NCBI RefSeq assembly: GCF_000300455.3
Contig: NZ_CP007215.2
Coordinates: forward strand, 372,001-436,000
From: Kosakonia sacchari SP1
GTDB taxonomy: Bacteria > Pseudomonadota > Gammaproteobacteria > Enterobacterales > Enterobacteriaceae
Length of the DNA: 64,000 nt
Direction of reading: 5' to 3'
Part shown: one piece after another, positions 51,308 through 64,000 of the stretch
How positions within the stretch are numbered: the stretch's first letter is position 1
Layout of the letters: every line of letters begins with the position of its first letter
Made by a program: the position numbers and the translations under genes
Notes under the pieces: generated by a model
What the model was told of the DNA's origin: nothing
Databases searched by the model: none
What the model saw: only the letters and a program-made list of their open reading frames with translations

Positions 51308-51784
51308 ATGAAAGGTGATGTTAAAATCATAAATTATCTCAATAAATTATTGGGAAATGAGCTTGTCGCAATAAACCAATACTTTCTCCATGCGAGAATG
51401 TTCAAAAACTGGGGGCTGACGCGCCTCAATGATGTCGAATACCATGAATCTATTGATGAAATGAAACACGCCGATCTCTACATTGAGCGTATTTTATTTC
51501 TTGAAGGTATCCCAAATTTGCAGGATTTGGGCAAGCTGGGGATTGGTGAAGACGTTGAAGAGATGCTGCAATCGGATCTCCGACTGGAACTGGAAGGCGC
51601 GAAGGATTTGCGCGAAGCCATCGCTTATGCGGATAGTGTTCATGACTATGTTAGCCGCGACATGATGATCAAGATACTTGCCGAAGAAGAGCATCATATT
51701 GATTGGCTTGAAACAGAGCTGGATCTGATAAGCAAAATTGGTATTCAGAACTATCTCCAGTCGCAAATCAAAGTGGAAGAGTAG
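51308..51784 (+). CDS. bfr: bacterioferritin
   Basis: Haem-containing 24-mer iron-storage protein, 158 residues. Ferroxidase ligands E18, E51 and H54 and haem ligand M52 are visible ([10 protein letters not shown] and [13 protein letters not shown]). [13 protein letters not shown] supplies the second ferroxidase half. Its last 17 bases overlap the convergent prepilin peptidase gene. Co-located with bfd, its reductant. Confidence 0.98.
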   Translation: MKGDVKIINYLNKLLGNELVAINQYFLHARMFKNWGLTRLNDVEYHESIDEMKHADLYIERILFLEGIPNLQDLGKLGIGEDVEEMLQSDLRLELEGAKDLREAIAYADSVHDYVSRDMMIKILAEEEHHIDWLETELDLISKIGIQNYLQSQIKVEE

Positions 51785-52301
51785 TTGGTATCACAGAATG
51801 GTATCCCGTCAGTAAACCCGCTGCTGCCAGAAATGGCCCGAAAGGCAGTGGGTTTTTTAATGCCTGTAAACTTCGCGATCTGAGTGCATTGATACTCGCC
51901 ACACTACAGGCCAAAAAGGCGGCTATAAAAACCAGACCGGGTAAATTCTGCCAGCCATGCCAGGCCCCGAGAGCCGAAAGATATTTTACATCGCCGTAGC
52001 CAAGCCCTTCCTTACCGCGCAACATTTTGTAGCCCCAATAAATAACAGCAAACCCTATATAACCTGCCGTCGCGCCGATAACTGCTTGTTTCAATAATTC
52101 AGCATTTGCGAAGCAGTGCCAAATTAACCCCACCCAGAGAAGAGGGCAGGTTAAACGGTCTGGCAGCAACCCGGTATGGATGTCGTGCCATGCAAGCATT
52201 AGATTGAGTAACAGATAAACCGCGAGAAAAAACATGGCGTCCTGCCAGATAAGCCGGTAACGGGTGGCATGCATAATGCGAAATCGCTGTGTGAAAGCCA
52301 A
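51768..52301 (-). CDS. short type IV prepilin peptidase (GspO/HopD-like)
   Basis: Aspartic membrane protease family A24, 177 residues against about 225 for E. coli GspO. Both catalytic aspartates are present: D40 in [14 protein letters not shown] and D104 in the GLGYGDVK box. About six hydrophobic helices remain. The N-terminal part of longer homologues, including any methyltransferase zinc motif, is absent. The start is TTG 52301 with AAGGAG (minus strand, 52311-52306) 4 bases upstream; ATG 52274 is an alternative. No gsp genes adjoin it. It overlaps bfr by 17 bases. Confidence 0.82.
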   Translation of the reverse strand: MAFTQRFRIMHATRYRLIWQDAMFFLAVYLLLNLMLAWHDIHTGLLPDRLTCPLLWVGLIWHCFANAELLKQAVIGATAGYIGFAVIYWGYKMLRGKEGLGYGDVKYLSALGAWHGWQNLPGLVFIAAFLACSVASINALRSRSLQALKNPLPFGPFLAAAGLLTGYHSVIPTTLPL

Positions 52302-52412
52302 TTAACTCCTTCTAATGTTGCGTAGCTGCTCGTGAGAAATGATACCGGCATTGTTACTGTTACGTTCACCCTGCGAGCATGCGCGCAGCACTGCTTAATT
52401 TCTAAACTGTAC

Positions 52413-52440
52413 TTGCGTCTGGCTCAGATTTACGTATAAT
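52413..52440 (+). promoter_or_regulatory. S10 operon promoter
   Basis: A perfect -10 TATAAT (52435-52440) with -35 TTGCGT (52413-52418) at 16-base spacing, followed by a GC-rich gcgcggg discriminator, as in the E. coli S10 promoter. Start site near 52447. The part of the 312-base gspO-rpsJ gap to its left shows nothing else. Confidence 0.85.
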
Positions 52441-52446
52441 GCGCGG

Positions 52447-52925
<479 letters not shown>

Positions 52926-52945
52926 TCAGGTCATCGAGCGATTGA

Positions 52946-55341
<2,396 letters not shown>

Positions 55342-55354
55342 TTTTAGAGGATAA

Positions 55355-55636
<282 letters not shown>

Positions 55637-55641
55637 GGTAG

Positions 55642-57570
<1,929 letters not shown>

Positions 57571-57592
57571 TAGAGTACGCGTTCTCAAACGA

Positions 57593-57626
57593 ATAAACGG
57601 CTCAGCGATGGGCCGTTTATTTTTTC
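57593..57626 (+). terminator. S10 operon terminator
   Basis: ATAAACGGC (57593-57601) pairs perfectly with GCCGTTTAT (57612-57620), followed by a T-run to 57625. Lies 22 bases after the rpsQ stop. Confidence 0.9.
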
Positions 57627-57655
57627 TACCCATATCAAGGAAGCGGTGTTATAAT
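57627..57655 (+). promoter_or_regulatory. spc operon promoter
   Basis: A perfect TATAAT -10 (57650-57655) with a weak -35 TACCCA (57627-57632) at 17 bases and a GC-rich discriminator gctgcgccc. The sequence is nearly the E. coli P-spc. The start near 57662 leaves a leader of about 74 bases to rplN. Confidence 0.85.
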
Positions 57656-57723
57656 GCTGCGCCCTCGATATGGGGCTTTTTATCGACCCTGATTTTAGGG
57701 TCTTCAGTAGTAGTTGACATTAG

Positions 57724-58986
<1,263 letters not shown>

Positions 58987-58991
58987 GGTAG

Positions 58992-59306
<315 letters not shown>

Positions 59307-59333
59307 TTGTCACCAATTGAATCACGGGAGTAA

Positions 59334-60641
<1,308 letters not shown>

Positions 60642-60646
60642 GGTAG

Positions 60647-61780
<1,134 letters not shown>

Positions 61781-61787
61781 GTAGCAG

Positions 61788-63119
61788 ATGGCTAAACAAC
61801 CGGGATTAGATTTTCAAAGTGCCAAGGGTGGAATTGGCGAACTGAAACGCAGACTGCTGTTTGTTATCGGTGCGTTGATTGTTTTCCGTATTGGCTCTTT
61901 TATTCCGATCCCTGGTATTGATGCCGCTGTACTTGCCAAACTGCTTGAGCAACAGCGTGGCACCATCATTGAGATGTTTAACATGTTCTCTGGTGGTGCT
62001 CTTAGTCGTGCTTCTATCTTTGCATTGGGTATCATGCCGTATATTTCGGCATCAATTATCATCCAGCTGTTAACGGTCGTTCATCCGGCCCTGGCAGAGT
62101 TGAAGAAAGAAGGGGAGTCTGGCCGTCGTAAGATCAGTCAGTACACCCGTTACGGCACTCTGGTGTTGGCGATATTTCAGTCGATCGGTATTGCTACCGG
62201 TTTACCGAATATGCCTGGTATGCAAGGTCTGGTTATGAACCCAGGCTTTGCATTCTACTTCACTGCTGTTGTGAGTCTGGTTACAGGAACTATGTTCCTG
62301 ATGTGGCTCGGTGAACAGATTACTGAACGCGGTATCGGCAACGGTATCTCGATCATTATCTTTGCCGGCATCGTGGCGGGTCTTCCGCCAGCCATTGCCC
62401 ATACTATCGAGCAAGCGCGTCAAGGCGACCTGCACTTCCTCCTGTTGCTGTTGGTTGCAGTATTAGTATTCGCAGTGACGTTCTTTGTTGTTTTCGTTGA
62501 ACGTGGTCAACGCCGCATCGTGGTGAACTACGCAAAACGTCAGCAAGGTCGTCGTGTCTATGCTGCTCAGAGCACACATTTACCGCTGAAAGTGAATATG
62601 GCGGGGGTAATCCCTGCAATCTTCGCTTCCAGTATTATTCTGTTCCCTGCAACCATCGCGTCATGGTTCGGGGGCGGTACTGGTTGGAACTGGCTGACAA
62701 CAATTTCGCTGTATTTGCAGCCTGGGCAACCGCTTTATGTGTTACTCTATGCGTCTGCAATCATCTTCTTCTGTTTCTTTTATACGGCGTTGGTTTTCAA
62801 CCCGCGAGAAACAGCAGATAACCTGAAGAAGTCCGGTGCATTTGTACCAGGAATTCGTCCGGGAGAGCAAACGGCGAAGTATATCGATAAAGTAATGACC
62901 CGCCTGACTTTGGTCGGTGCGCTTTATATTACTTTTATCTGCCTGATCCCGGAGTTCATGCGTGATGCGATGAAGGTACCGTTCTATTTTGGTGGGACGT
63001 CACTGCTTATCGTTGTTGTCGTGATTATGGACTTTATGGCTCAAGTGCAAACTCTGATGATGTCCAGTCAGTATGAGTCTGCATTGAAGAAGGCGAACCT
63101 GAAAGGCTATGGCCGTTAA
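61788..63119 (+). CDS. secY: protein translocase subunit SecY
   Basis: Central channel of the SecYEG translocon, 443 residues with ten membrane helices. Typical are the plug/TM2 region ([27 protein letters not shown] by pattern), the C4/C5 cytoplasmic loops ([42 protein letters not shown]) that bind ribosome and SecA, and the [17 protein letters not shown] tail. Located in the spc operon, so export capacity follows ribosome synthesis. Confidence 0.99.
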   Translation: MAKQPGLDFQSAKGGIGELKRRLLFVIGALIVFRIGSFIPIPGIDAAVLAKLLEQQRGTIIEMFNMFSGGALSRASIFALGIMPYISASIIIQLLTVVHPALAELKKEGESGRRKISQYTRYGTLVLAIFQSIGIATGLPNMPGMQGLVMNPGFAFYFTAVVSLVTGTMFLMWLGEQITERGIGNGISIIIFAGIVAGLPPAIAHTIEQARQGDLHFLLLLLVAVLVFAVTFFVVFVERGQRRIVVNYAKRQQGRRVYAAQSTHLPLKVNMAGVIPAIFASSIILFPATIASWFGGGTGWNWLTTISLYLQPGQPLYVLLYASAIIFFCFFYTALVFNPRETADNLKKSGAFVPGIRPGEQTAKYIDKVMTRLTLVGALYITFICLIPEFMRDAMKVPFYFGGTSLLIVVVVIMDFMAQVQTLMMSSQYESALKKANLKGYGR

Positions 63120-63266
<147 letters not shown>

Positions 63267-63284
63267 TTATTTCGCATATTTTTC

Positions 63285-63313
63285 TTGCAAAGTTGGGTTG
63301 AGCTGGCTAGATT
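63285..63313 (+). promoter_or_regulatory. alpha operon promoter
   Basis: -35 TTGCAA (63285-63290), 17-base spacer, -10 TAGATT (63308-63313), matching the E. coli alpha operon promoter region as I recall it. Start near 63320, leaving about 93 leader bases before rpsM. Confidence 0.75.
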
Positions 63314-63320
63314 AGCCAGC
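63302..63320. repeat. perfect palindrome overlapping the alpha promoter -10
   Basis: GCTGGCTA-GAT-TAGCCAGC: 8-bp arms with a 3-base centre, followed by caatctttt. It could act as a weak terminator for spc transcripts entering from rpmJ. It overlaps the -10 element and start site of the alpha promoter. Confidence 0.6.
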
Positions 63321-63769
<449 letters not shown>

Positions 63770-63782
63770 TCGGGGTGATTGA

Positions 63783-64000
<218 letters not shown>

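Overview
This window is chromosomal DNA of an enterobacterium (Enterobacteriaceae). The gene order from hofQ to rpsK follows the E. coli/Salmonella chromosome almost gene for gene, and most predicted proteins look close to their E. coli counterparts as I remember them. The accessory genes point to a Klebsiella/Enterobacter/Kosakonia-type genome rather than E. coli: a complete malonate decarboxylase operon, a codA gene beside nirB, and an NrtR-prs-nadV cluster. Genus is inferred; no 16S rRNA lies in the window.

Layout. (1) 1-7942: end of hofQ, then aroK-aroB-damX-dam-rpe-gph-trpS (shikimate pathway, cell division, DNA methylation, pentose phosphate, tRNA charging), closed by a bidirectional terminator. 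(2) 7943-13337, minus strand: nirBDC-cysG, the NADH-dependent nitrite reductase, nitrite channel and siroheme synthase. Its promoter has a perfect FNR site and a NarL/NarP site at the E. coli spacing. (3) 13338-21619: codA, ppiA, the yhfG-fic antitoxin/toxin pair, pabA, argD (tandem ARG boxes), yhfK, crp and yhfA. (4) 21625-23783, minus strand: prkB-yheU-yheT. (5) 23784-37615: a roughly 13.8-kb accessory block lying between yheT and yheS, which adjoin in E. coli. It holds a TelA/XpaC-like pair, an NrtR-type regulator divergent from a Prs-like kinase plus NadV/NAMPT-like transferase, and mdcABCDEFGH with its LysR regulator mdcR. (6) 37616-46327: yheS, kefGB, yheV, slyD, slyX, fkpA, yheO, tusDCB. 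(7) 46328-64000: the str operon (rpsL-rpsG-fusA-tufA), bfd-bfr, a short prepilin peptidase, then the S10, spc and the start of the alpha ribosomal-protein operons, with their promoters, leaders and terminators visible.

How the genes work together. Block 2 reduces nitrite to ammonia in the cytoplasm, and CysG supplies the siroheme. In block 5 the mdc genes make a biotin-independent malonate decarboxylase with its own prosthetic-group synthesis (MdcB, MdcG, MdcH) and importer (MdcF). The prs-nadV pair turns nicotinamide back into a nucleotide. The usual reading is PRPP plus nicotinamide giving NMN. The pair also has the architecture of the phage NAD+ reconstitution pathway (Adps/Namat), and it sits beside a regulator family that senses ADP-ribose. 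This is the most interesting candidate system here. Block 7 is the conserved translation core, with tufA, fusA and secY.

I saw no tRNA or rRNA genes, CRISPR array, insertion sequence, integrase or attachment site.
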